64,000 nt of DNA, from contig CP006668.1 in NCBI GenBank assembly GCA_000471925.1, positions 1,984,001 to 2,048,000 on the forward strand. The letters are read 5' to 3'. The notes under the pieces were generated by a model, which saw only the letters and a list, made by a program, of their open reading frames with translations, was not told the DNA's origin and ran no database searches. A program made the position numbers and the translations under genes. The first letter of the stretch is position 1. The number at the start of each line of letters is the position of its first letter. This DNA comes from Ralstonia pickettii DTP0602. GTDB lineage: Bacteria; Pseudomonadota; Gammaproteobacteria; Burkholderiales; Burkholderiaceae. Shown in pieces: positions 19,502-27,291 of the stretch.

Positions 19502-19521
19502 ATACGGTATGTGATATATCA
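19502..19521 (-). promoter_or_regulatory. Oxalate-regulon operator upstream of oxlT copy 1
   Basis: ATACGGTATGTGATATATCA, identical over all 20 bases to the sites upstream of the oxc and second frc operons. It contains the perfect palindrome TGATATATCA. A TTGACT hexamer just upstream on the minus strand (19526-19531) is a possible -35. Confidence 0.8.
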
Positions 19522-19531
19522 ACCAAGTCAA

Positions 19532-20150
19532 GCGACTTCTCTGCGGCCCTGCAGCATGAGGTGGCCGTGATCGACGCCTTTCTGGCCGATGCTGCAGTGC
19601 GACTGGTGCGCACGCTGCATCAATAACGCATCCGAAAGCATCAAGAGTTCTTTGGAAATCAAGCAGTTGCCATGTGCCGGCGCATCAATTCGCTGGCGCA
19701 TGGCAGCATCCAGAATGCCGGGGATCGGGCCTCGCGAAAATCGGGGAAAAGGCCAGTTCGGGAAAGTCCCTAGTTCAATACAATCAATACATGAAACGCA
19801 TGGATGGCGCCGGAATCATGCGGAAAATGCCTGGGGAGGAAGCGGGCTGGCCCGGCAGAGAGGCTGCCAGAGCGCGCGGAAGGAACGCCTGCGGGCGTCA
19901 TGTAGCGGGACTGCCTGCAGCGAGCTTAAGGGGGGATGGCGGCCGCTGGTTCGCGAGGAACCCTGCCCTGCCTGCCGGCTTGTGCGGCAACCAGGGAAAT
20001 CGCACCGTGGGTACTGCTACAAGGGGTGCCGGCCGCTACAGCCCTTGCGTGGGTTTGCCGCCAGGCAGGAACGGTGCGCGTCCTGCGTGCCTGCGCGGCC
20101 GCGGTTTTAGCCGTTTGACGCCCGCGGGCGCACGGCCTTGCCGGCGTGCA
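19532..20150. other. Gene-free stretch between oxlT and the small membrane protein
   Basis: About 620 bases. Several overlapping short frames exist, but their translations (Arg-, Cys- and Trp-rich, no membrane or domain pattern) and the lack of ribosome-binding sites argue against a gene. It could be a decayed remnant, but no parent family was recognised. Confidence 0.45.
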
Positions 20151-20369
20151 TCAAGCGTATGCCAGTTCGCCGGCTGCGGGCACGATGCGGGACTGGCGGG
20201 CACGGCCCACGCCATTGCTTTCCTGGTTCGAACCCAGGCCGGCAAAGCGACCGTGCTCCTGCGCGGTCGCCAGTACCTCCATCGGCAAGCGGGTTGCCAG
20301 CATGATGGTCATGCTGACGCCGCCAGCGATAAGAACCAGGCCAAGGACGAAGAGAAGAGCGACTTCCAT
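20151..20369 (-). CDS. Small single-span membrane protein, unknown function
   Basis: 72 residues. Residues about 3-28 (MEVALLFVLGLVLIAGGVSM) form one hydrophobic segment at the extreme N-terminus. A hydrophilic tail of about 40 residues follows, with no recognised motif. GGAG lies 7-8 bp before the ATG, supporting translation. I do not recognise the family. A variant of the oxalate-regulon operator (20440-20455) lies 71 bp upstream, so it may be co-regulated with the antiporter; a small membrane partner of OxlT is a guess only. Confidence 0.65.
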   Translation of the reverse strand: MEVALLFVLGLVLIAGGVSMTIMLATRLPMEVLATAQEHGRFAGLGSNQESNGVGRARQSRIVPAAGELAYA

Positions 20370-20439
20370 TTGAAAACTCCAGTAGCGTTGTGATCAGGAG
20401 TTTTCATTATATGGTGCGCTGCAGTATGTGTAAATATCC

Positions 20440-20455
20440 TGTATGTAATATATCA
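20440..20455 (-). promoter_or_regulatory. Variant oxalate-regulon operator
   Basis: TGTATGTAATATATCA differs at two positions from the GGTATGTGATATATCA found at the main sites. It lies upstream of the 72-residue membrane protein gene in an AT-rich patch. Confidence 0.5.
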
Positions 20456-20505
20456 GTAGAATTTTTGCACTAATCCAACAGATTCATGCGGATGGTCAGC
20501 GTCGA

Positions 20506-21429
20506 TCACACCAAGGTGTTTTCACGGCGCGCCGGGGGTGACTCCTTGTACTCCAGGCCGCGCAAGGCGTCCCAGATCGCCGCCGCATTAGGCTTCAGCG
20601 ATCGGCTCTTGCGGCGCACAAGCATGACGGTCGAGGTCACCTGCGGCCTGAGCGGCCGCATTACCGCGGCCGGGTTCATGCCCGCCGCCTGCGCGCGCGA
20701 CGGCACCACGCCGATCCCCAGCCCCAGCGCCACCATGCTGAATACCGCGGCAAAGTGCCCGAGCAACTGCAGCGAGCCCGCGCGCACGTGGTAGTTGCTG
20801 AACGCCTTCTCCACCGCCGGCTGCACGCCGCACTGCTGGTCCAGTGTCAGCAAGTTGGCGTCGCTCAGGTCGCCCCACCCTACCGAGTCACGCAATGCCA
20901 GCGGATGCTGGGCAGGCAGCACAGCGTGATAGGGGTCGATGCACAGCGGTTCGCAATAGAGGTCGTCGCCCGCCCTGGGGTCGGTGGAGATGCCGAAATC
21001 CACCTCGCCGCTGCGCACGCTTTGCAGTACCGATTCCTGCGAGCGGTCCTTCAGGTGGATGGCAATCGCGGGCCACGCCTGCCGGCAGCCGGCCAGCCAC
21101 GCGGGCAGCGACATCGAGCTGAGCACCGGATCCGAGGCGATCTGCACCAGGCCCTGGCACGGACGGCTGGCGCTCTGGCTGTCGCGTAGGGTCTGCTCCA
21201 CTTCCTCGATCAGGTGGCAGATGCGCTGCGACAGGTGCTGGCCGGCGTCGGTCAGTTCCACCTGGCGTGTGGTGCGATCGAACAGGCGCTGGTCGATCTC
21301 CTCTTCCAGCTCGCGCACGCTGCGGCTGACCGCGGACTGCGTCAGGCCCAGTTCAGCGGCCGCGCGCGTAAAGCTCTTGTGCCGCGCGACCGCGGCGAAG
21401 GCTTTCAGTTGTGGCAGCGAGATATTCAT
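20506..21429 (-). CDS. LysR-family transcriptional regulator
   Basis: 307 residues from the ATG at 21429 (MNISLPQLKAFAAVARHKSF). The N-terminal winged HTH has FTRAAAELGLTQSAVSRSVRELEEEI, and the rest is the LysR effector-binding domain. It lies between the two oxlT paralogues on the same strand, which suggests a role in organic-acid uptake or use, but no target is visible. The 289-bp gap before oxlT copy 2 holds no gene. An in-frame start at 21468 adds 13 unlikely residues. Confidence 0.88.
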   Translation of the reverse strand: MNISLPQLKAFAAVARHKSFTRAAAELGLTQSAVSRSVRELEEEIDQRLFDRTTRQVELTDAGQHLSQRICHLIEEVEQTLRDSQSASRPCQGLVQIASDPVLSSMSLPAWLAGCRQAWPAIAIHLKDRSQESVLQSVRSGEVDFGISTDPRAGDDLYCEPLCIDPYHAVLPAQHPLALRDSVGWGDLSDANLLTLDQQCGVQPAVEKAFSNYHVRAGSLQLLGHFAAVFSMVALGLGIGVVPSRAQAAGMNPAAVMRPLRPQVTSTVMLVRRKSRSLKPNAAAIWDALRGLEYKESPPARRENTLV

Positions 21430-21718
21430 GACTGCGCTCCCTGGCGGGCACCGGCATCGCGGGTGCAAGGCGAGTCAGCAAGCCTGGCGTGGGGGGTGGC
21501 GAGGCATCGTGGTGCAAGCACCGTTCCGTTCAGTCCGGTCACGGCAGTCTCCTAGGTGGATCGTGGCTGTGTGCAGCCATCGTTTGGTGTCGGTCATTCT
21601 CGTGGCAGCGGCCGGCGCAAAGCGCAGGCCGGCATGCCGGGTCGATGCTGCCGGGGCGCGCTGGCTGCCTGGCTCGACGCGCGCCCCTTGTGAGGGTCCT
21701 CCTTGCTCCGTGTGCGGG

Positions 21719-23059
21719 CTAGTCTCCCTTGCTTTGCATGCCGGGCATGTAGGTGGCGCCGGACACGGCCTCGCCGTCGGCCTGGCCGGTGATGAAGCTC
21801 CTGCGCATCGGCGCCAGGAATACCTTGGCCGAGATCCCGGCCGCGATGGTCACCACCGCTGCCACCGTGAACACCGCTTCCCAGCCCCCTCGCGCCGACA
21901 GGATCGACGCCAGCGGCACCAGCATCGCCGCCGTGCCCTTGGCCGTATAAAGCGTGCCGGCATTCGACGCCGCGAACTTGCTGCCGAACGTATCCGCGCA
22001 CAGCGCCGGGAAGATCGAGAAGATCTCGCCCCAGAACAGGAATGTCAGCGCCGCGAAGAACATGAACCAGTACGGGTTGTGGCCCAGCTCCATCAGCCCG
22101 AACAACGCCAGCCCCTCGCCGATGAAGATCACGAACATCGTGTTCTCGCGCCCGAACCGGTCGGACAGAAAGCCGCACAAGGGCCGCGTGAAGCCGTTGC
22201 ACAGGTTGTCGATCGACAGGGTCATGGTCAGCAGCGGCAAGGTCATGCCGAGCATCGTCACCGGCATCGAGGCAAAGCCGTAGTCCTTGGCGATGGGGCC
22301 CAACTGCGCCGTGGCCATGATCCCGCCGGCGGCCACCGCGACGAAGCTCACATAGATCAGCCAGAACACCGGCGTCTTCACCATCTGGCCCGGCGAGTAC
22401 TCCACCGAATTGGTCAGCACCGCCCTGGCCGCGACCAGGCCCTTCGGCGCCTTCGGCTTCACCAGCAGCAGCGCCAGCACGAAGATGCACACGCCCTGCA
22501 GGATGCCGAAGGTCAGGAACGCCTTCTCATAGCCCGAGCTCTGGATCATGTTGGCGATCGGGATCACCGTGATCGCCGCGCCGGCGCCAAAGCCCGCTGC
22601 CGTCAGCCCCGCCGCCAGCCCCCGCTTGTCCGGGAACCACTTCAGTGCGTTACCGACGCAGGTCCCATAGACGCCGCCAGCCCCGATGCCGGCTATCACA
22701 GCCGCCGCGTACAGCTCCGGCAGCGTCGTCGCATACGCATTCATCACCCACGCCAGCCCGGCGCAGATCGCACCGCCGGCGACCACCGGGCGCGGCCCGA
22801 ACTTGTCGACCAGCCAGCCCTCCAGCGGCACCAGCCAGGTCTCGGTCACGATGAAAATGGAAAACGCCACCTGGATCGCGGACGCGCCCCAGTGATGCTT
22901 GGCGTCCATCGGTGATACAAAGAGGGTCCAGCCGTACTGCAGGTTGGCTACCAGCCCCATGCAAACCACCCCGATCGCGAGCTGTACCCAACGGTTCTGC
23001 AGGCCACGCCCGTTCACGTTGCCGTGACCGGGCGTGGCCGCTGCTTCATATTGCGCCAT
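21719..23059 (-). CDS. Oxalate/formate antiporter (MFS), copy 2
   Basis: 446 residues, clearly paralogous to the copy at 18079-19398: NLQYGWTLFVSPMD, TETWLVPLEGWLVDKFGPRPVV, NAGTLYTAKGTAAMLVPLAS. It differs mainly at the termini and in the central loop. It is predicted to have 12 membrane segments. It is transcribed away from the LysR gene at 23273, with which it shares a 213-bp divergent promoter region containing an inverted repeat. No copy of the GntR operator core was found here, so this paralogue is probably under LysR control instead. Confidence 0.88.
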   Translation of the reverse strand: MAQYEAAATPGHGNVNGRGLQNRWVQLAIGVVCMGLVANLQYGWTLFVSPMDAKHHWGASAIQVAFSIFIVTETWLVPLEGWLVDKFGPRPVVAGGAICAGLAWVMNAYATTLPELYAAAVIAGIGAGGVYGTCVGNALKWFPDKRGLAAGLTAAGFGAGAAITVIPIANMIQSSGYEKAFLTFGILQGVCIFVLALLLVKPKAPKGLVAARAVLTNSVEYSPGQMVKTPVFWLIYVSFVAVAAGGIMATAQLGPIAKDYGFASMPVTMLGMTLPLLTMTLSIDNLCNGFTRPLCGFLSDRFGRENTMFVIFIGEGLALFGLMELGHNPYWFMFFAALTFLFWGEIFSIFPALCADTFGSKFAASNAGTLYTAKGTAAMLVPLASILSARGGWEAVFTVAAVVTIAAGISAKVFLAPMRRSFITGQADGEAVSGATYMPGMQSKGD

Positions 23060-23227
23060 CTGTCTCTGTCTCCTTGTGCTTGTTTGCTGCGTCCCGGACG
23101 GGACACCCTCCCGGGCCTCTTCAGAACGGGCCCTTGGTCACGATGAGATCGGCGCCTGACATTGCGGCATGCAAATCTGACGATTGATGCTACTTGAATC
23201 TAAGATCAACACCGCATAAAGTTTTTT

Positions 23228-23245
23228 ATCGTTTGTATTGACGAT
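23228..23245. promoter_or_regulatory. Inverted repeat in the oxlT2/lysR promoter
   Basis: ATCGT-N8-ACGAT, a T-N11-A type palindrome as used by LysR proteins. It lies 28 bp before the lysR start and is followed by an AT-rich TTTATATATT. A diverged copy of the whole surrounding region is present at 33367-33475. Confidence 0.65.
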
Positions 23246-23272
23246 CGTTTATATATTGCACGGAACGAGGGA

Positions 23273-24214
23273 ATGAAGAACGCCACGCTGCGGCAGCTCA
23301 AGGTCTTTGAAACCGTCGCCCGTCATATGAGCTTTTCACGTGCCGCCGAGGAGCTGCACCTGACGCAGCCGGCGGTTTCCACCCAGGTGCGGCAGCTCGA
23401 GCACCACGTCGGGCTGCCGCTGTTCGAGCAGCTCGGCAAGAAGATCTACCTGACCCCGGCCGGGCATGAAATGCTGCACTACAGCCGCAGCATCATCCAG
23501 CAGTTCCGCGAGGCCGAGGACGCCATGTCCCAGCTCAAGGGGATTTCCGGCGGGCGGCTCAACGTGGCGGTGATCAGCGCCGGCGACTATTTCTTCCCAC
23601 GGCTGCTGGCCGAGTTCATGGAGCGCCACGAGGGCGTGACGCTGAACCTGGCGGTCCATAACCGGGAGGAATTGCTGCACCAGCTAGCCGGCAACCTGAC
23701 CGACCTGGCTGTGATGGTGCGACCGCCCGAGGGCATGGACACCATCAACGAAGTGTTCGCCCCACACCCTTATGTGATCGTGGCCGCCCCCACCCATCGG
23801 CTGGTCGGCCAGCGCAATATCCCGCTGGCGGGGCTGGCCGACGAAGCCTTCGTTTCGCGTGAGAAAGGCTCGGATACCTGGAATTCGATGCAGGAAGGCT
23901 TTGCCGGGCGCCTCTCCAACCTGCGCATCGCGATGGAGATCAAGAGCACCGAGACCATCAAGCAGGCGGTGATCGCCAATATGGGCATCGCCTTCCTGTC
24001 CGCGCATACGGTCGGGCTGGAACTGCAGGCCGGCAAGCTGGCGGTGCTCGATATCGAGGGCTTTCCGGTCATGCTCAACTGGTATGTGGTGCACCGCAAG
24101 AACAAGCGGCTGCCGCCGGTGGCGCTGGCGTTCAAGCAATTCCTGATGGAGGAAGGGTCAGGGCTGATTGAGCGGATCACCGGGGTGGAAGGATTGATCC
24201 GCCAGCATGCATAA
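23273..24214 (+). CDS. LysR-family transcriptional regulator, CbbR-like
   Basis: 313 residues. The N-terminal HTH has MSFSRAAEELHLTQPAVSTQVRQLEHHVGLPLFEQLGKKIYLTPAG, a stretch close to the CbbR subgroup that regulates CO2-fixation and C1 genes. The effector-binding domain follows to about residue 300. It is divergent from oxlT copy 2, the classical LysR arrangement, so autoregulation plus control of the antiporter is likely. The effector is unknown; oxalate, formate or a downstream metabolite are reasonable candidates. Confidence 0.9.
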   Translation: MKNATLRQLKVFETVARHMSFSRAAEELHLTQPAVSTQVRQLEHHVGLPLFEQLGKKIYLTPAGHEMLHYSRSIIQQFREAEDAMSQLKGISGGRLNVAVISAGDYFFPRLLAEFMERHEGVTLNLAVHNREELLHQLAGNLTDLAVMVRPPEGMDTINEVFAPHPYVIVAAPTHRLVGQRNIPLAGLADEAFVSREKGSDTWNSMQEGFAGRLSNLRIAMEIKSTETIKQAVIANMGIAFLSAHTVGLELQAGKLAVLDIEGFPVMLNWYVVHRKNKRLPPVALAFKQFLMEEGSGLIERITGVEGLIRQHA

Positions 24215-24317
24215 ACGATTACTTATGGTTTCTCAATGAAACTTTAATTATCGTAAATCCATGCTCGACCCTATGCTTGTCTCAACGCCACCGCCAGCGT
24301 GCCACGAGGAGACGAGC

Positions 24318-24623
24318 ATGAACCAGACCCAGTTGCAAAGCCGACCCGCTGCCATCACGGTCGGCACCGACAACCAACCGATTCCGCGCGAGACCCAGCT
24401 CGCCGCCTACAACGCCGCCTTTATCGAACTGGGCCTGCGCTTCCGCTGGGACGCCGAGATGTATGAATGGCTGTGCGGCATCGAATGCGAAAAAGCCCGC
24501 GTGGCCCGCTATATCGAAGAACACCACGCCCACCTGCTGGCGGCCTATGACGCTGCCTTCCTGAGCGAGCTGATCTTCGAGAAGAAGAACGAATACCTGC
24601 GCGCGGTCGGCCACCTCAACTGA
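24318..24623 (+). CDS. Conserved hypothetical protein
   Basis: 101 residues, hydrophilic, no signal peptide or membrane segment. The C-terminal half is predicted to be mostly helical (MYEWLCGIECEKARVARYIEE, YDAAFLSELIFEKKNEYLRAV). An AGGAGACGAG site precedes the ATG at 24318, and a good terminator follows, so this is a real monocistronic gene. I do not recognise a domain or function. It lies 103 bp downstream of the LysR gene. Confidence 0.75.
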   Translation: MNQTQLQSRPAAITVGTDNQPIPRETQLAAYNAAFIELGLRFRWDAEMYEWLCGIECEKARVARYIEEHHAHLLAAYDAAFLSELIFEKKNEYLRAVGHLN

Positions 24624-24643
24624 GGGGGCCTGATCGGTTACGG

Positions 24644-24673
24644 GCGAGGCGCGCGAGCGGCCTCGCCTTTTTT
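24644..24673 (+). terminator. Rho-independent terminator
   Basis: GCGAGGC - 9-base loop - GCCTCGC followed by CTTTTTT, 21 bp after the preceding stop codon. Confidence 0.88.
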
Positions 24674-24705
24674 GTTGTGACGACGATGCGGTGGGCGCGC
24701 GCCGG

Positions 24706-24985
24706 TCAGTTGGTCTTCGCCACCATCAGGCAGCAGATCGCCAGGAACGAGAACAGCGCCCGGAAGCCCAAAGAGAACCACCGGAACAGGCGCCAGTACA
24801 GCCACGATCGGCACGATATTCGCTTGCCAACACGGCATCGCCGCCAGGCGCTCCGGGGCGAGCCGGCGCGGGCATGCGCCGCGCCCCTTTATCACATGAA
24901 AGCCTCCAGCCAGCATTGCGGCGCGGGCATGCCGGCCGATATAGCTGCCGGCACCGAGCACCAGCACGCGGTGGACGCGGCCACC
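24706..24985 (-). pseudogene. Remnant of an SDR-like protein fused by deletion to a membrane-protein C-terminus
   Basis: Read leftward from about 24985, one frame gives HRVLVLGAGSYIGRHARAAM, a typical NAD(P)-binding N-terminus of a COG0702-type SDR, which soon loses similarity. A different frame further on gives WLYWRLFRWFSLGFRALFSF and then LAICCLMVAKTN before a TGA at 24706. That resembles the end of a DUF2269-type membrane protein, which often lies next to such SDRs. The pieces are out of frame and most of both genes is missing, so this looks like one deletion scar. It overlaps the proposed start of the rightward membrane protein gene. Confidence 0.5.
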
Positions 24986-25450
24986 GTGCTGCGCCGCGCC
25001 GTAGTCTCCGGCGCGTGTGCCAGCCTGCTGTCCTCCGGCATGCTGGCCTGCGGCGGCAGGCTCGACTGCGGCAGCGCTTCCGCGCCGGTCAACGCGGTCA
25101 GCCATTGGATCTGGGGCGAGCGTGCCATGCATGCAAACCGGCCTTCGTTCCGGCATACCGTGCTGGGCTACGTCATCCATCATGCGATGTCGGTATTCTG
25201 GGCGGTGCTCTATGAAGGCGCGGTGGTGAGCCGGGCAGCGCATGGGGCCGGTAATCCGGCGCTGGTGATGAGCGGCCTCGCGGTAGCGGGGCTCGCCTGC
25301 CTCGTGGACATGAAGTGCACGCCGCACCGCCTTACACCCGGGTTCGAGCGCCGGCTGTCGCCGCGCATGCTGGCGCTGGTCTACCTGGTCTTTGGGCTGG
25401 CCTTGCCGCTGGGTTCGCTGCTGGTGCGACGCGCCGGGCGCAGGCGCTGA
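24896..25450 (+). CDS. Conserved hypothetical membrane protein
   Basis: About 184 residues from the ATG at 24896. The convincing part begins around VLRRAVVSGACASLLSSGML and continues through SHWIWGERAMHANRPSFRHT and VLGYVIHHAMSVFWAVLYE to a final membrane segment MLALVYLVFGLALPLGSLLV. Three or four membrane spans are expected. Function is unknown. The true start may be a GTG at 24971 or 24986, because the first 25-30 residues overlap, antisense, the decayed SDR fragment and look non-coding. No ribosome-binding site clearly decides between them. Confidence 0.6.
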   Translation: MKASSQHCGAGMPADIAAGTEHQHAVDAATVLRRAVVSGACASLLSSGMLACGGRLDCGSASAPVNAVSHWIWGERAMHANRPSFRHTVLGYVIHHAMSVFWAVLYEGAVVSRAAHGAGNPALVMSGLAVAGLACLVDMKCTPHRLTPGFERRLSPRMLALVYLVFGLALPLGSLLVRRAGRRR

Positions 25451-25605
25451 AGCAGCACACGTGGTAATTCCGGCGGAGCCGGTTGCAAGCTTTACGTGGG
25501 ACGCACACTTCACGGAAGAGAATCGACACGGCAATCGTCGTAAGATTCGGGATCCCGACCCCATACCCCGCCGGCGCCCCGGCGGATGTCCCCGATCCCA
25601 GCTTC

Positions 25606-26211
25606 ATGGCCACGCGACGCACCGACGAAGAATTTGTCCAGGAACTGACCCGGCTGCTCAGCACCGAAGGCGTGTCGTCGCTGACCATCGGCGAGCTTGC
25701 CCGGCGCATGCGCTGTTCGCGGCGGCGCCTGTATGAGATCGCCCCGACCAAGGAAGCACTGTTTGTAGGGATCTGCAGCGATGTGCTGGCGGCCAGCCTG
25801 GAAAAGGGCTTCGCCGCGGCGCGCCGCGAAAGCGATCCGGCGCGCGCGGTGTCCGCCTACCTGCACGCAACGCTGAATACGTCAGGACTGAGCAAGGCGG
25901 CGCTGGTCGACCTGGATGCGATCGACAGCGGCAAGGCGGCCTTCGATGCCTACCAGCTGGCGCGCGTGCGCGGCCTGGAAAGCCTGCTTGAAGCCGGCAT
26001 GCGCGCCGGCCTGATGGCGCCGCACAACCCGCGGCTGGTGTCCGAGGCGATCCTCGGCGCCGCGCACCGGCTGCGCAACCAGCAGTTCCTGAAGGAAACC
26101 GGCATGAAGATCGGTGACGCCTTCAGCGAGTTCTACGAGATCATCCTTAACGGCCTGCTGTGCCGGCCGGAGCCAGGCGCGCGCGCTGGCTCGCTCCCTG
26201 CCTCGCGCTAG
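25606..26211 (+). CDS. TetR-family transcriptional regulator
   Basis: 201 residues from the ATG at 25606. The N-terminal HTH is VQELTRLLSTEGVSSLTIGELARRMRCSRRRLYEIAPTKEALF, with the usual TetR order; the C-terminal ligand domain is variable. The stop codon shares the palindrome CTAG with the stop of the convergent Bug gene (4-bp tail-to-tail overlap). It probably regulates the neighbouring Bug/acyl-CoA synthetase pair, whose promoter carries two GGTACC palindromes. A longer in-frame reading from 25483 adds 41 doubtful residues. Confidence 0.85.
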   Translation: MATRRTDEEFVQELTRLLSTEGVSSLTIGELARRMRCSRRRLYEIAPTKEALFVGICSDVLAASLEKGFAAARRESDPARAVSAYLHATLNTSGLSKAALVDLDAIDSGKAAFDAYQLARVRGLESLLEAGMRAGLMAPHNPRLVSEAILGAAHRLRNQQFLKETGMKIGDAFSEFYEIILNGLLCRPEPGARAGSLPASR

Positions 26212-27215
26212 TGCTGCGGGATATTGGCGGCGCGGATCACGCGGCCCCACTTGGTGTACTCGTCCTGGACGAAGCGGCTGGCCTGGTCCGGCGCGCCCGC
26301 CACCGGAATCAGTGCCGCCGCATCCAGCGTGGTGCGCAGGTCCGGGTTCTTCTGCGCCTGGTTGATGACCTCGTTCAGCCGTGCCACCACGGGCGCCGGC
26401 GTGCCCTTGGGCACGAACGCCGCCATCCAGCCGACCACCTCGAAGCCAGGCACGCCCGACTCGGCAATCGTCGGCACCTCCGGCAACTGCGGCGCGCGTT
26501 TGGCGGTGGTCACCGCCAGCGCCCGCACCTTGCCTGCCTTGACCTGCGTGACTGCCGCGCCGATGTTGGCGAAGAGGAAGTCCACATGTCCGCCGATCAG
26601 CCCCGACATCGCCTCGGAAGGCCCGCCGTACGGCACGTGCGTATATTCCAGGCCCTTCACTTCCTGTTTCAGCAGTTCGGCCGCAAGGTGCGCCGAGCTG
26701 CCGACGCTGCCGGACGCATAGTTGACCTTGCCGGGCCGTGCCTTGATATAGGCGAGGAACTCGGCAAAGGTCTTGGCCGGAAACTCGTTGCTGACCAGCA
26801 GCACGTTGCCGTTCAGCCCGAACACCGCCACTGCCTGGAAATCCTTCAGTGGATCATAGGGCGTCGACGCGAGCAGCCGCGGGTTGATCGCATGGGTGAC
26901 GTTGGTACCGAGCAGCAGCGTATAGCCGTCCGGCGCCGAGCGCGCGACAAAGTTGGCGCCGATGGTCGCGCCCGCGCCGGGCTTGTTCTCGGTCACCAGC
27001 GGCTTGCCGAGCGCATCGCCCATGTACTTGGCGAAGGTACGCGCGGTCAGGTCGGTGACGCCGCCCGGCGCAAAAGGCACCACGAAGCGGATCGGCCGGG
27101 CCGGGTAGTTTTCGGCGGCCTGAACGCCGGCGCAGGCCAGGCCGAGCGCCAGCAGGCAGGCTTTGGCCGCGCGCACGGCATGGCGGGCATTGAGTTGGGG
27201 CAAGCGCAATGGCAT
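26208..27215 (-). CDS. Bug-type tripartite tricarboxylate transporter substrate-binding protein
   Basis: 335 residues with a signal peptide ending around VQAAENYPARPIR. The Bug signature RFVVPFAPGGVTDLTAR follows, with NKPGAGATIGANFVARSAPDGYTLL and VPYGGPSEAMSGLIGG. These periplasmic proteins bind small carboxylates; most Bug genes, like this one, are not next to TctA/TctB membrane genes. GGAGGAG lies 5 bp before the ATG at 27215. It is 76 bp downstream of the acyl-CoA synthetase gene on the same strand, so a shared carboxylate substrate is likely. Confidence 0.92.
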   Translation of the reverse strand: MPLRLPQLNARHAVRAAKACLLALGLACAGVQAAENYPARPIRFVVPFAPGGVTDLTARTFAKYMGDALGKPLVTENKPGAGATIGANFVARSAPDGYTLLLGTNVTHAINPRLLASTPYDPLKDFQAVAVFGLNGNVLLVSNEFPAKTFAEFLAYIKARPGKVNYASGSVGSSAHLAAELLKQEVKGLEYTHVPYGGPSEAMSGLIGGHVDFLFANIGAAVTQVKAGKVRALAVTTAKRAPQLPEVPTIAESGVPGFEVVGWMAAFVPKGTPAPVVARLNEVINQAQKNPDLRTTLDAAALIPVAGAPDQASRFVQDEYTKWGRVIRAANIPQH

Positions 27216-27291
27216 GGGGTCTCCTCCGGTGTGATTGGCTGGGTCAGCCGCTGACCCTCTGTCGGGGCCGTGCGGCGCGCGGCGATGGCCG

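Noticed and set aside
19589..20110. Overlapping frames in the gap after oxlT as a possible gene
   Set aside because: Translations are irregular and share no pattern with known families; no ribosome-binding site. A remnant is possible but not supported.
20071..20150. GC-rich stretch as a possible terminator of the 72-residue membrane protein
   Set aside because: Some inverted bases are present, but no continuous stem with a U-tract could be drawn.
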